Source: Fratercula arctica (taxonomy: Eukaryota > Chordata > Aves > Charadriiformes > Alcidae). Taken from it: a stretch of DNA of 64,000 nucleotides. This document shows, in pieces, positions 37,101 to 50,399 of the stretch; the stretch's first letter is position 1; each line of letters begins with the position of its first letter. The notes under the pieces are model-generated. The model saw only the letters and a program-made list of their open reading frames with translations, had not been told where the DNA came from and did no database searches. The stretch covers positions 114,035,757 to 114,099,756 of the forward strand of contig CANTUZ010000001.1 in the NCBI GenBank assembly GCA_947846985.1. The letters run 5' to 3'. The position numbers were made by a program, and so were the translations under genes.

Positions 37101-38580
37101 AGTGAATATGATATTCTTAACAGCAACATGGTTTAAAGCATTATCAGGACCCTTGTAAAAGAAGCGTTAAGACTTTGCGGGTCTCCTGTTCTGGGTCAGA
37201 CCTGGCAAAACTTTCAGCAGCTACTTCTATGGCAAGTTCCACCTTGACATGGCAGCCGTCGATTAGTCTTCCACATGTCCTGCACTACAAGGCCCCGTTC
37301 TTGTCCGATTGACAAACACCCTCATAACGAACACAGCTATTACTACAGAGAGTTCCTCAGCAAAATGTCCTGCGTCTCTCCAGTCCCCGAAGCTCTGAAG
37401 TGAGAACATGAACTCTAGTATTTCTGTTGGCCACCCTGCTTTGTCCCAGGATGCAGCAGGCTTGGTGGGTTTCGAATCCCTCTGCTGTGTATCAGCTCCA
37501 CGGCCAGTGCTGGGTGTATTCAGCTGCAGCCCTGACTCTTCCTTTCAAAAGCGTGCCCTCCTTTACAGAAGCACAGTATAGAAGTCAGTTCCATTCTGAT
37601 ACATCCTCTTTAGCTGTATACAACTGTGGCATCCAATTCCATTTTATATTCATCAAGGCTTTGCCTGCCCAGGGGATTACAGCTATAAGGCATTGGAAAA
37701 AACGCTGGGATGGTTTGTACGACTGAATGTTAAAATCAATGGCTGTAGCCCTAAGAAAGATTGAGTGGGCAGGATAGGGGTAAAAAGAAAAAGTAATGCC
37801 TGCTTGCTTGTTTGTGATTTTGAATTGTAATTTCCTAGTTAACAATATTCAGTCAGTGTTCTAGTAACTGGACTGGTGATATGGGTCTGGAACAGATAAC
37901 CGAGCAGCACTAGAATATGGGAGCACTGATTATTTGAGCATTAACCAAAGAAAAAATAAACATAAGTTATTGCTCAATTTAACACATGCTGATGTTGCTG
38001 GCTCAAAAGGAGCTCTGTGGATTTTTAAATGTTCTAAACAGCTTCCTCATTTTGCAAATCTTAAATCCAAAATGAACAAAATCTGTATTTCACCTCATCC
38101 AGATGGGTACAGTGATGGTAGAAATGAGAGGCTGGTAGCAGTTTTACTGATCCCCAGTTAACTGCACTGTTATATGAAAGCAGAAGAAGGTCGAAAGTGG
38201 TAATGCAATGCTTTCAAAGACATGACACTTCTCAAGTCCTGTTTTCCAGCCCTGAGTAGAATTCTGGGCTAAATCAACACAAAGAAAGGATCTAAGTAAG
38301 AAAATATAAATAATCATTGAGAACTGCTTAAAAAATTTTTACTAGGTACCAAAAATATGCAATTCCCCAGTAAAGAAAAAATAGTGTAATTGAAAAAACA
38401 CAACCAGATTTAAAAAGGGAATGGGGGTGGCTTTAAGTGAATAAAACACGTATAACAAATAGTAAGAGAGGAGAAGCTGAACATAAATTAGAAGGTAGGA
38501 ATTATAAAAAAATGAGGATGGAAGTGAAAGGGAAAAAAAAGACTGACAAAGCTTTTTTTTTTTTTTTTCTCTAAAGTAAA
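34115..38580. other. Intergenic, contains one CpG-rich patch, no gene seen
   Basis: Apart from the CpG-rich patch at 34600-34985 this is ordinary AT-rich DNA, ending near a 16-base T run at 38553-38568. A 169-codon open frame at 35536-36045 resembles no family I know and is probably chance. Confidence 0.6.
34600..34985. promoter_or_regulatory. Isolated CpG-rich patch with a GC inverted repeat
   Basis: CpG dinucleotides are frequent here and rare on both sides. A two-part inverted repeat occurs: CCCGAG (34886-34891) with CTCGGG (34898-34903), flanked by CGGCAG (34872-34877) with CTGCCG (34904-34909). It could be a promoter, an enhancer or a first exon. No gene is attached by the sequence. Confidence 0.4.
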
Positions 38581-38584
38581 TTAA

Positions 38585-39810
38585 GGACAAAATGAGTCCT
38601 AATCATGACATTGATGTGTTATCAGATGGAAATGTTAGATTATTCAATAATAATGCAGACAGGAAAAATGAAATCAATAAATACTTCTACTGCTGGGAAA
38701 AAAGAAAGTAGATGATGCAGACATTGTTGATGACGTGTCTATTCTTGTAATATCTCAGAGGAATTAAATACCACCTACTAGAATCAGGCATTTTAAATCA
38801 GCAAGACTGGATACCTTGCACTGAAACTTTCTTATTTGTTTTTTAAGCTGCACAGGATGTCTCTGCACTATTTATGTTGATTTTCTGTACTTCTTGGTGC
38901 AATGGGTAAGTCCTGGAGGAAAAGAAGAAAACCCATAGCCTGGCAGTTGGTAAAGACCACGTAGAAGGGCATAATTATTTTATAATTATGTCATAACTGT
39001 AATTACTCACAGGTAAGTACAGACCTGTGATAGAATCTCAGTCCTGAACTAAATAATGAAGTGGCTAACACAGAACACAGGAAATAAAAGGAGGGGAATA
39101 TAACCAGAGGCAGTCAACATGGGTTTATAGAAAATTCACCCCATTGAAGTGTGTTAATACTTTTCTCTGAGGAAACTGCACATACCGTTGTTAAATATAA
39201 CAAAGCTGGTACAATATACTTAAGACCCTGGAAGGCAGTTTCCCTTCTATCGCATGGCAGTTGGAATAAAGAACTTGCTTGACGTAAAAATAAGATAGCA
39301 ATGATTAAACAGACTATAAATGACCTATCAGACTGGTCCCAAAATACAAGTGAGAACTAGAAGTGATTGTTTTGTTTATAGCATGTTTGTACCAAGATCC
39401 TGGAGGGTGTTTGGCGTCACGATATTGTTAGTCAATAACCTGGAAGAAAACTTCAAGCATTTTGCAGATGTCACTAAGTCCAGGAGAGGGATGAATCATG
39501 AAAAAGGGGACAGCTGATGTAGAGCACCCCTGATGGCACAGTGAGTTGGGCAAACACAGAAAGGGCTTGTTTTAGCACAAGGAAGGTTGTGTCTTGCACA
39601 TCCGCAAGGAGATCAGCTGTGACTCTGCTATGGGGAACTTCGTCCGGGGAAACAGTGACTCTGTGGAGAACTCTGAGCTCAGGGTAGCTGAGGAACTGCC
39701 TATGAGCTCGCAGTGCAACACTGCACTTGGTAGGGCTAACGTGATCCTTGGATGTACACGTAGAGGCAAGGTGTGTACGTATATCACCTCAGTGCCACCT
39801 GGTTTATTCT
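38585..39810 (+). mobile_element. Second decayed CR1/L3-lineage LINE
   Basis: Broken plus-strand frames show pieces of a LINE polymerase in order. A linker-like NADRKNEINKYF is near 38660. A block near 39112 resembles QSTWVYRKF. NNLEENFKHFADVTKS at 39436-39483 occupies the catalytic FADD-type position but is altered. PMSSQCNTALGRANVILGCT lies at 39699-39758, equivalent to the QCA..KKAN.ILGC block of CR1. It has stops throughout, so it is an old copy. Confidence 0.65.
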
Positions 39811-39889
39811 CCAATGACAGTCCTCCACTGTCAAAATCTCCCCACTATGTCTTCTACATGACCCCTAACTCGGCAAATTAGAAAAAGAG

Positions 39890-42800
39890 TGCTTATTTTC
39901 TGGTTTAAAAGTCAGCTTGTTTTAATGACTACCTGCCAACTTGAATGAAGAAGGTACCTCCCAGGACTGTCGTCTCACCTTGTACTGATCTTATGAGATC
40001 TTCGATCTACACGTGCTGCTAGTATGATATTTTAAAGGTTTAAATCTGCTCTCATCCAGCTCCCCAAAATAATTTATGATCTGTGAGGCAGCCCAGAAAG
40101 CAGTGCCATGAGTGGTGATGTACAGCATCATCCTGGGGATTCTTGCTCACACATTTCAAAAGCTGGTCTGATCTGTGAGCAGTGTCTCCTCTCCGAGTCC
40201 TGGAAAGCTAGCTCCCATCTTTGCTATCCATATAAAGGAAGTGGTTTGAAGGACGCGGGCAAGACCATGAGAGAAACAAATGGGAAGTGAGAAGACTAGA
40301 ATTACTGCAAAGCAGAATAAGAATAGCAAAAACATTCAGCAGAAAAGAAAGCAATAAACACACGGCCAGAGCACAACCCTCAAGTGCCAAAGGACAGCTC
40401 ACAGACAACTTGAACTTAGATCCTGCCTCCTTTAAGCTTAATACAGATAATGCCCCACAAAGCACCTAGGTGCGTTCGTATCACAGGGTATCATGCGTCA
40501 GCACCTGAGATGTCTACAGCACTCAGGTGCATATGTCGAGCATGACGGTGCCAGCAACCTCCTGTCTCTTACTGTACTCTTTCAACTCTACTTATCGGAG
40601 TACAAACGCCAATCCCGGTGAGCTGTCAGTGAACCTACAAAGACTTACGAACAACCAGCCACCAATCACGTACCCTGAACAGACCCAAAAAAAATACAGA
40701 GACTCCTGCAAATTTTTTTGGATGCTATTTGCTGTGTACGTTGTCATGTGACTGTCCTACAACAGGACAGAAATTTTAATTTATCTGGAAATTGACACCT
40801 GCATTAACAGGTCTCCCCGACAGCAAAGCCTTTAGTCACTGATGAATCTCAGGTGCCAAAGGATGGAACCACTTACTTTCCTGCAAACTAGTCCAGTGCT
40901 GTTACACTTTTTGAATGTATTGCCTATCCTGCTAAAGCATGGAAAACTTGGAATTGTCCTAGAAAACATCTGTCCTGGGAAAAGCAAAGGCTGCCAAGGA
41001 ATTGAGGAAAGGGATTTCTGACCTTTTCAAGAAGGGATACCTGGGCAAAAAGGCAAGCAGGGTGCAATAAAAGTCTTATTCATGGAACAACAGAACAAAA
41101 CAAATAAGGTAGGCTTTCTGCTCGTGCAGGGAGGAGAGCAGGCTCAGGCAGGGACTTCTAGAGGCAGCATTTAATCTAGCTTGTGTCCCTTAGAGAGAAG
41201 ATAAAACTTCCATAGACTGCCATGGAAGGACATTTGTGAAAATGCCAAGTGCTTCTGCTGATCCAGGCTCAACTCTCCCTTTTAGGCAAGATATTTAACA
41301 GTGACAAAAGCAAAAATGGTTGGACGCAGAGCACACATCCCGGACCCGTGGAAATCACTGCCACAGACTGAGTCTGAGCCCTGAAAGGCTACATTTATCC
41401 AAGAGTACTTATGGTTTCAACAGCTGTGTGTGTGTTACAGAAAGGAATGGGCTTCTTGGGAAGGATTACTATCTGAGCAGCAAAGTCTTCATGCAGCAGG
41501 GACCAAGCGTTCCTTCTGAGTCATTAACTCAGCTGTTTTGCACAGCAATAAACCCTAGATAAGGAAACAGCCAAGAGCAGCACAGATTGCCAGGGGGGCT
41601 GGGTAGAGCAGAGGTCCCTGCTTCAGTTCCTGAAAAAAAGCCTTCACTTGTACTCTCCATGACTAGTTATTATCTGCCTCGGTGGCACAGGTCATCTGTG
41701 AGCAGAGGCATTCCTAGTACCACTGGAAACAAAAGCAGAGAATGGGGTCATGGCATGTTTCTGGCAAAAGCCATCAAAGCCAAAAGCTATAAGAACTGGA
41801 AAAAGTCTCCTGGGGCCCAACTGTGTGAGCACCGCCATCCCAACCATGAGCTGGCTTGCAGTGATAACATTGTGTGCTGAGGTTGGCACACAATCCAGGT
41901 GAAGTCACAAGAGGAAAAGCTTCCCACCCCGGGCAGCCTCAACGGTCACATCCACAGCTCCTCGCCACGCTCCACCCAGCCAGCCCTCCTGCGCCACAGA
42001 GGACGCGCTGCCCTGCCTGGCTTTCTTCCACTGCGTTGGGGTAGGGCTGGCTCACAAGTGGCCATTGTGTTTCCTAGGAAGTACTGTTACAGCAAGTACC
42101 TGCTCATACCAGCTGCGCGTGAAGGCTCAGAGCCTCTGCTGTTATGTATTAATATTGCCCCAATCTCTGTCTGCGTCAGCGCTTCATCTTTCCAGCGCTG
42201 TTCTCAGAAGTTTCTAGTGGTACATTGCCACCACCAACTCTTCCACATGCACACTCTTGGCCTTTGCCAAGCTTGGGGTCTGTGGGGAATAAGGTAAGAA
42301 ATTAAGCAAAACCCTGGCATCGTGGGAATATGGTTTCACCATACAAAAAAATAAAATGTCCATGGGGGAGGGAGGAAAGAACTTGTTCTTGTTTGGTTCA
42401 GAAATATAGGAGAATAATTGTTCAAGGTTTAAAGTCTGAAACATATGACAAAGCCATAGATGATGGTATGCAGAGGAATGCCTTGGCTCAGCACAGGAGA
42501 ACGAAAAGCAACACTGATAAATGACAATTAATACCTCTTATCACCGAGCTCCTCAGTGGACACTAACAAAGCCTCATTTACTTTGGGATATCACTGCAGC
42601 ATCTAGCTCCCAGCGAAGATGCTGCCTGGTTGTTCCTGCTGGGGACTCTGATTTCTCCCACCCTGTACAACCAGACAGCCAGGCCTATGGGTGCCACCAC
42701 AGATGGTGGAACAGTGCTCTGGGATGAGGGACCAGCGTCAACTCCTCTTTGAAATGTTGGTGCTCACCTCAAGGATGGTGACCACCATCCTTGGTGGTCT

Positions 42801-44360
42801 TTTAGCCGTGGAGGTGGCTGCCAATGTTATGGAGCGGGAGCACAGTAGGTGGTTACATGGGAAACAGGAATGAAGGGGGAGCGATGCTGCTTACTGGAGC
42901 AATAGCATGTGAAACTTAAAGGGGAAGAGTGACGTGGTTTGGCTGTTTGCGGGCTGTTCGCACAGGGCAGGTGAAAAGGAGTAATGGCTTGGGTTGGGAG
43001 GGGATGCCTACTGCTCTTGCCGTGAGGTCCCAACTCTCAACCCCATAGCTGCCAACAGGGAGCCAGCCTCCGACTGTAATGCCAGACAGAACTGCTGTGA
43101 TCATCTAGACCCACACCTTCAAAAATTTGGGTCTGAAGACTTGGCAGAAATCCTTCCCATCTCTGCAAGGGTCTGCTTTCTGACAAGAATGCAGCCACAG
43201 TGTGAAAGCATCCTGTGGCGGATCCTCCACAACCCTCAGTGAGTTTTTCTAGTGGCTAATGACAATGTTAAAAAATAGTGCTCTTTTTCATATGACTTTT
43301 TTTTCTTTTCTTTTCAGTTATTGTGTCTTATTACCCTTCAGTCTGCTAGACCACAGAAAGTTTTCTCCCTGTGTAAGCATATATAGACACTGAAAAAAGT
43401 TAGCGTTCAGCTTTCCCTTTTCCCTTCAACCTCTTTCACTGGAAGGCACACTTCCAATTCTTTAATACCCTCAGGCATTGTCCCTGAAACCTCTCCCATC
43501 CACGAACCACCAACAAAAGCACTAAATAGAGTACATGGGAAGTGACCATGTTAGTACTAAATGAGACACGCACTCAGCCTCTTCTAGAGCTATTCATCTT
43601 GAAGTTATTTACCGAAAGCTGCATGAGTTCCCCCAGCTACAGCATCATCCTGGAATTTTGTCATCAGCCAGTGAGCCGCTCCAGCCCCCACTCCTTCCCT
43701 GTCACTGCTTCCTGAGACAAACTTGCCAGCTGATAAGCATAGCCTGTATTCCTTAGTCTTCGGCATGTGACTTACAGCAGCTAATGTTATGCTTGGCCCC
43801 ATCGTTCTGAGTGATCCAGACTATTGCAGTAACATTTGGAGGTTTTTTTGCTTACTGATTTCTGAATCATTCCTACTTCTGAGTGACTATTTTGCTGTCT
43901 TTCAGATCATTGACGGTAGAGTTCAATAGTATACAGCCAAAAATGACCAACTTTACAATGCTTATTCCCCCTTAAAATTACACATCTCCACCCATTTGGA
44001 GGACTGACACATTTACGGTGAAGTTCTAATGTCTGCGTTGCAAGAAACGGCAACAACAAAAATCTCTAAAAGCACTATACCAGCACTTTCTATTCCCAGC
44101 TCAGTCCACCTTGTGTGATTTGATTGTAAGTGCTTTAAGGTAAATTTACCATTTGATACATGTTCCTGTAGGGCCTACCACAAGTGGGCCCCTAATTAAG
44201 AAACAGTGGTCTTCCTCTCCGGCTGGGACAAAACCAAGTCATCTACAATTCTCAAACTGCAGCTAGGATCTTGTCTTTCAGAAATGTAAGATTTCTCACG
44301 AAAACACAGGAACGTGAATAAGTTGTTCCCAAAGCGTCTGGAGTGCAAGTCCCCAATCTG
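39890..44360. other. Intergenic, no gene seen
   Basis: No coding exon, RNA gene or clear transposon was recognised. Short open frames here have no family resemblance. Confidence 0.6.
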
Positions 44361-44362
44361 GC

Positions 44363-44436
44363 AAAGTTTACGCATGTGCTTAACTCCATCCTGTGTTAAA
44401 AAGTTTATGTGTGTGCTTAACTCCGTCCCGTGTTAA
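44363..44436. repeat. Two-copy tandem repeat, 37-bp unit
   Basis: Units at 44363-44399 and 44400-44436 share AAAGTTTA, GTGTGCTTAACTCC (ATGTGCTTAACTCC in the first) and the ending TGTTAA, with a few transitions between them. Confidence 0.85.
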
Positions 44437-47400
44437 CTTCATCCCATCTCGATGCACACTAAAATACAGGCTTTCTGGTTTTGCAGGACTGGGCAGCAGG
44501 ATGATGCACGGCATGCAACAGGAAGGTGAAACAGGAGGTTAGACAGTCACAGCTTTTCTTTATACTGTTGTAAACACAAACATCTTCTCACATCTTCTTT
44601 TCAGTTGTTAAATACACAAATAAGGGATTGCATTCCCATGCCTGGTTGCCTCAGGGGCAGTACACAAATTACACAGATTGCAAATACGCAAATATATGGA
44701 TTCCCTGGCTTCCAAGGGATTTTTGAAGATTAGCTACTTAACCCCTAATTATACCGACACCGGCTGGCTAATTAATGAGGTGAGGCAACACCCTTGGCTG
44801 GTAAGATTCATGATGAAAAAAGGTGGGTTATTCCATGCCAGGGAGGAGAAGGGCTCATGGGTCTGGCATCTCACTGTGCAGACTTCCCATCTGGGATAGA
44901 GTCCTAGTAGTTTGTATCTACAGGAATGTCTGATCTTCCCCATTTTATTGTAGGATCGTTGTACGAGAAGGTATGAAATCCAGTGGCTTTGCTCAGTGTA
45001 AACAAAGGGTCCGAGTGGCACAGATCCTTCCTGGAAAGGCACTTTCCCTCACTGGTGTAGCTGACTAATGTGACAACAGCATACCTCCTGGAAGATTTCC
45101 CTTTAGCTATAAGGGACACTTTGGTTTCCCACATCATCCAAGCAGTTTGCCCATCCATGTGGGACCACACACCAGAGAGGAAGCTAGCACACTCCAGGCT
45201 GCTCAGGTTTGGTGTTTCTGATGGGGAGCAGAGATGCGGTTATAGGGTGAAACAGTAGTCATTGCTGTCAGGAAACACCAGCCCTTGCCACAGGCTACCA
45301 GATGTTAAACTTTCAGTAACCTCCACTTTAGTCTCTTGACTAGGACCAGGAAATACAGTGCAGTGTCTTACAAGCACTTCCAAGCATCAACACCCTGCAT
45401 GCTCCGTACCCCAATGTATAGCTGTGGGCTATGGTGACAGACCCATGAAGATTTTTAACGCAAAGAGCCCAAATGCCAAGGACAGCTTCAGAGACCCAAG
45501 CTGCAGTACCATCACATTCAAGCCAGCAAGAGAGGTGGAGATAAACAGAGCATCCACGACTACTGCATGCGGCACTTGCCCTGTGATCCAAAGTAAAATA
45601 GCAAATACATTCCTTTGGTCATATCTTCCTTCACATTACTTCTGGGAATGCAGACTTTCCTCAGAGATCTGATACAGAGGATCCAGACCATGTTAGAGCC
45701 ACAGCCCCCCAGCATGAATTCAGGATAGTTATATAGGGGACAAATTCTGCTCTCATTGAATTTGGAGGACTTGGGGTCCCATCATTTGTGTACTTGTCCC
45801 CACAGAGGCCCTTAACCTAGGTAGCTGAAAAAAACCCTGTATTTATGGAGTGTATTAAATGGCTGGGATATTTCTCCATTGTACAAATCACTGTCAATAC
45901 TTCTCCCACCTCTCCCTAATTATTTTCTTCCTCTTTCCATCTTTCTTTTTGTTTTTGACTCCTTCCCCTTTCTGTCTCCTTCTGCTTTGTCTTGACTGGG
46001 CTTTTATTTCTTCTTTACCACATGACTCTATCTTCTATATCATCTTCTTGGATGATCCTCACCAGTAGCACTGGGTGGTCCTTTCCCCTCTGACTGATGG
46101 GCTTCAAACCTCTCACAAAAACATATCCCAGTAGTATTAGGCCTGTATGGAAAAGCAGACATCTTCTGGTTACTGTTAGATCCTTATTGCTTCATATAGG
46201 AAGAGCCTGTTCATAGCCTGGAGCCGGCGAAGACTTGTGGAATTTGAAATGCCTTCTCCTTCCATTTTGAGGGCAAGCAGCTGAAGAGACCAGGAATCCT
46301 GCCTCCCCTCACAAATATCTTGGCCTTCCAGATATCAACCTTACCTTTAGATCCTGCAGCTCAGCAAATGTGCTATCATATATCCCAGTGTTTACCCAGC
46401 CTGTGCAATCTGATAGGCCACCTATATTGAAGAGGGTGATTAACGTCTAAGAACGGATGGGAGGTGACCTTCCACACAGCCACGGTATATTTTTGGAAGG
46501 GCAAGGCAAAGTCAGAAGGGCTTACTAAACTCTTTGATCACTTAAGCTTATGGTTACCAAATAACCATCAGTGTCCTTCCCATAAACCCGTTTATTCTTA
46601 GTAACATGAATCCCCATCCCCACTTCTGCAAAATTAGCATCTATTCCTAAGTTACATCTTTCACCCCAGCTACACTATCATCCCTCAGCAGTTTCAGTCA
46701 CCCATTCCCCAACTGCTCTCCTTTTTCTGATTGATGACATGTCGTGCATCTCGCTTACTGCATCCTTCTCTCACCTTCCACAGCACCCCAATCACTTGAC
46801 ATGAGCAAGCAGTGGGCCACAGTTCGAAAACTGCTGCTTCTAAGCCCCCCACAAAATAAATTGTAAGAGAATCTACTTAATTCATGCTTTTCTCATAGCT
46901 TCTCTCCTTCCCCTGTCAGTTGTTACATTCACATCTGCTGCTAACCAGCCTCATTTTTAGCAAAGCACAGCAGGAGCTCAAGAAATCTAAGTCTGGTAGA
47001 GTTATAATTCGAGAAGTAATGCTCCACTTCTGTTATCTCCATGTCCTGCTTTTTATTTTCTCTATTCCTTTTTCCTTTTCCTCCTTTCTTTTTTGCTGGC
47101 ATGGTGAACTGTTACACTAGGTCTGCAGCAAACACGAGCTGGTTAGTGCTGAGCACAGGAGCAGTTCAACTAGCGGTCCACATCCCCTCATTGCTGCACA
47201 TGGACAAAGAGTGGAGGTGGCTGGTGCTGGGTGTCACAGAAGAGCACCAGCAAATACCAGCACCCTTAAGGGACATCATATAGGTTGTCCATGGGAAAAT
47301 GCTGACCGAGAACATGACTTAAGGACACAGATATCTGAAACCTATCTGTAGCAGGGGTATCCATCTTAAAACAGGCTCACCACCTTGCTGTCTTTCCTGG

Positions 47401-49670
47401 TTTGAGTACACAATGAAGGGGTTTTTTTGTGAAAAAGCACAAAAAGATAGTAAGCGAGGTAGATGATGACATGTCCCAGTAGGCCACTAATTAGGAGACT
47501 GTACTAGAATGTGGGGGAAAAAAAAAGAAAGACGTCAAGTTCAACATTTTCTCCATTTGACCTCAAGTGTCTTGGGCAAATGGCTTTTCCCTTCACGCTG
47601 GAGCTCATTCTAGGATGAAATTCACCCAAATCTGACAAGGAAACTCCTTAAAATTTCAAAGAACAATAACCAGACAACTAGGTAAAGTGCAAATGTAAGT
47701 CTTGGTCTTACATGGGCAGATATCCAGAGGGACATAAAGGAAGCACAATCCCACTTTTTGCCACCATGACAGCTTAGCCTAACACTATGTGTACACTTCA
47801 TTTCATATGCTCTGCTGATCCACTGAGCAAGGTTCAATAGCATAGCTTCCTTCATCTCTACAAACAGCGGACTTCAGAGGTGAAGGGGCTACATGCTGTT
47901 TCCCACCCTCCAAGAAAAGAAGTAAGTTAAATCTGGTCATTTACCTCCTGGTCCGAGACACCGGCCCACAACACTTACCTTCTCCACCAGCCCTGCATTG
48001 CGCACCTATTGATCTGGTATGCCTGCTCTGAAAACTTGTACAAAAGCAGGCCCTGACAGAGATAGGCAGAGGGACAGCTTGCTTATGGATCCCAGCCGAC
48101 TGAAGTGAGAACTAGATATCAAGTTCCTCAGGCTGTTACCAAAAGCAGACTTTGGGGACATTACTGACAGATACCCTAGACTTCCAGGTTGAGGTGGCAT
48201 CAGCAGTGTAGGGGATCTAAGGACTGGTCTCAAGAGCTAACAGCGGGTGCCAGTTGGCACACCGGTACACAAATGCCTTAACAATATTCAGCTGCCTAAC
48301 TCCTGAGTGGGCAGTTTATCAGTATTCATTTCAAGGGGGATTAGGTGTTCACTGTCTCCAAGGTGGTGTGCTCCTGATCCTTGAACAGGGTCGAGGAAAA
48401 AAGTGCAGAAGTGTAAGAAAATAAATTTTGAAGGCTTGGAAAAGAGCATGAAGGTGAGTGAGAAGATGCAGAAAGAGTCAGTAAGTGGTTAAATACCACT
48501 CATGAAGGTGGCAAGTGTGAGAGGATAGCAGGCAGCTATGAAATGAGGACATACGGAGTCCACATGGAGAGGATGAAGCCTGAGAGAGAAGCCACAGAAG
48601 GAACATGAAGCTGGAGAATGACAAGGGTAGGCAGCAGGACCTGGGAGGCAGGAGGCTGGGGACTGCAAGCAGCAGTGCAGGAACTGAGGACAACTGAGCT
48701 TTTCACTTGAGGATGTAGGCAAAAAGTCAGGTTTTAGAGGAAAAACTGGTGAGATTTGTCAGGTCCATATGCAAGACAGAGCTTGGATACAGTAAAACGT
48801 GCGGTAATCTGGATGTCACTGTCAGGGAGAACAAGCGGAAGTGCTGGGGGTGATGGGGAGAGATGGTCTTGGGAAAAGGCCCAGGTTTCCCACACATCGA
48901 GTTCCAGATGTTGGTAGGGGATGATGGAAGACTGAAGAAATGGGGAGACACTGGAACAAAGAGATGGTAGTACAAGATGTTGGACAGAAACAAGCGAAAG
49001 AGAGCAGAGGGGGAGAACAGTTCAAAAGCACAGGAAAGATCAAAGCTGGTGGGAAAAAAAATGAGAGACTCCTAAAGGTGGATGGGGCAACACTAGATAT
49101 TCCTGTGAGAACAACTTTGGGATTATGATATTGAAAATAAACTTCAAGGTATCCAAGCAAGTATTGGAAAGGAAGAACTTGCCAAAGATAATGTGAATAC
49201 AGGGAATGTAGAAGGAGCTTGTTTCATTCTGCAAGTTTGCAGCATGTGGTAGTGATTACAGGGATGATTGCAAGACTAGTGCTGTATGAAAGATACAGGA
49301 TAATAACATTCAATGAATAACATAGTAGAGAGTAGAGCTGTAGCCCAAGAAGGAAAAAAAAACATCCTGAGAGCTGCGTAAGCCAATTTTCTGAATAAGA
49401 TGGAAAAGTAAAACAGCAAGTCAAATTGAAACTTTTCACTGATTTCATTGGAAATTTCTGTTGTTAATGACAATTCCTTCCTCTAAAGAAGTCCCTTGTT
49501 TCACCTTTCATCATTTAAAACAGTTGGATCAGTGAAGCTGAAAACACATCTTCAGCCATGAAAAAAGTGAAGGACTTTGGCCCCAAGTTCTTTGACAAAA
49601 TCCTCATAAGTTTTTCTCCAGCAAGGAGAAATTTCTCTCCAATTCAGGAAGAAGGACATTATGTCTAGGA
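44437..49670. other. Intergenic, no gene seen
   Basis: Unique-looking sequence with pyrimidine-rich patches (for example 45905-46010 and 47040-47095). No supported exon or RNA gene. Confidence 0.6.
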
Positions 49671-49673
49671 TCC

Positions 49674-49778
49674 TTTTTTTTTTTTAAATAATTAAAAAAA
49701 AAAAAGCATTCTTAATTAATTAAATTAATTTTAATTATAATTTTTTTTAATAATTAAAAAAAAAAAGCATTCTTAAAC
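49674..49778. repeat. AT-rich direct duplication with poly(T)/poly(A) palindromes
   Basis: A unit of T run, AATAATTAA-type centre, A run and AAGCATTCTTAA occurs twice (about 49674-49714 and 49741-49776). The copies are separated by TTAATTAAATTAATTTTAAT-like sequence. Each unit can fold on itself. Confidence 0.8.
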
Positions 49779-50335
49779 ATGAAAATTTCTCACTTAAAAG
49801 GAAAATTCTTCTTTCCAGCCAGTTCCATGACAGGTTTCATTGTTCTTCTCTAGTGGCAAGATACTGAACACCAGTTTGGTACCAGTTACAGGTTCCAAAA
49901 ATGACATACCTGCTCAGAAGTTGCTTATTGTTTTATATTCAGGGGTCCTTAGCACAAACCTATAAAGAGGACATTCCCAAGTGTATCACCACAAGTTGCT
50001 TGCCTGTAAAAATAAAATAAAAAAAAAAAAGCTTAAAAAATGACCATGGGCCTACAGGTAGCAGTTACCTGTTGAAAAATAATACTCTCTTTTAGTGACA
50101 AGATTTGTACAAGAACTACTTAGGTGCTTAATGCCCCAAGAGAGAGAAATAAGTTATTTCTGGGAAAAAAGGACAACAAAAAAACCCCTGTGCATTCCTT
50201 CCCATTATCATAACTCTAGTGTTTATAGCTCTAGGGACTAACATACTGCAATCACTTCACACAGCTTACATTTCCAACTCCACTAGGTAGTGAAAAGTCA
50301 CAGCTATCCCAACTTCTGCAAACCCCTATTCTACC

Positions 50336-50354
50336 AAAAAAAAAAAAAAAAAAA
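50336..50354. repeat. Poly(A) tract
   Basis: Nineteen consecutive A, just left of the CpG-rich patch. No retrocopy body is recognised next to it. Confidence 0.9.
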
Positions 50355-50399
50355 TCACATGCTGCCAATCTGACTGGCACGCCTGGTGCTGCATAAACC

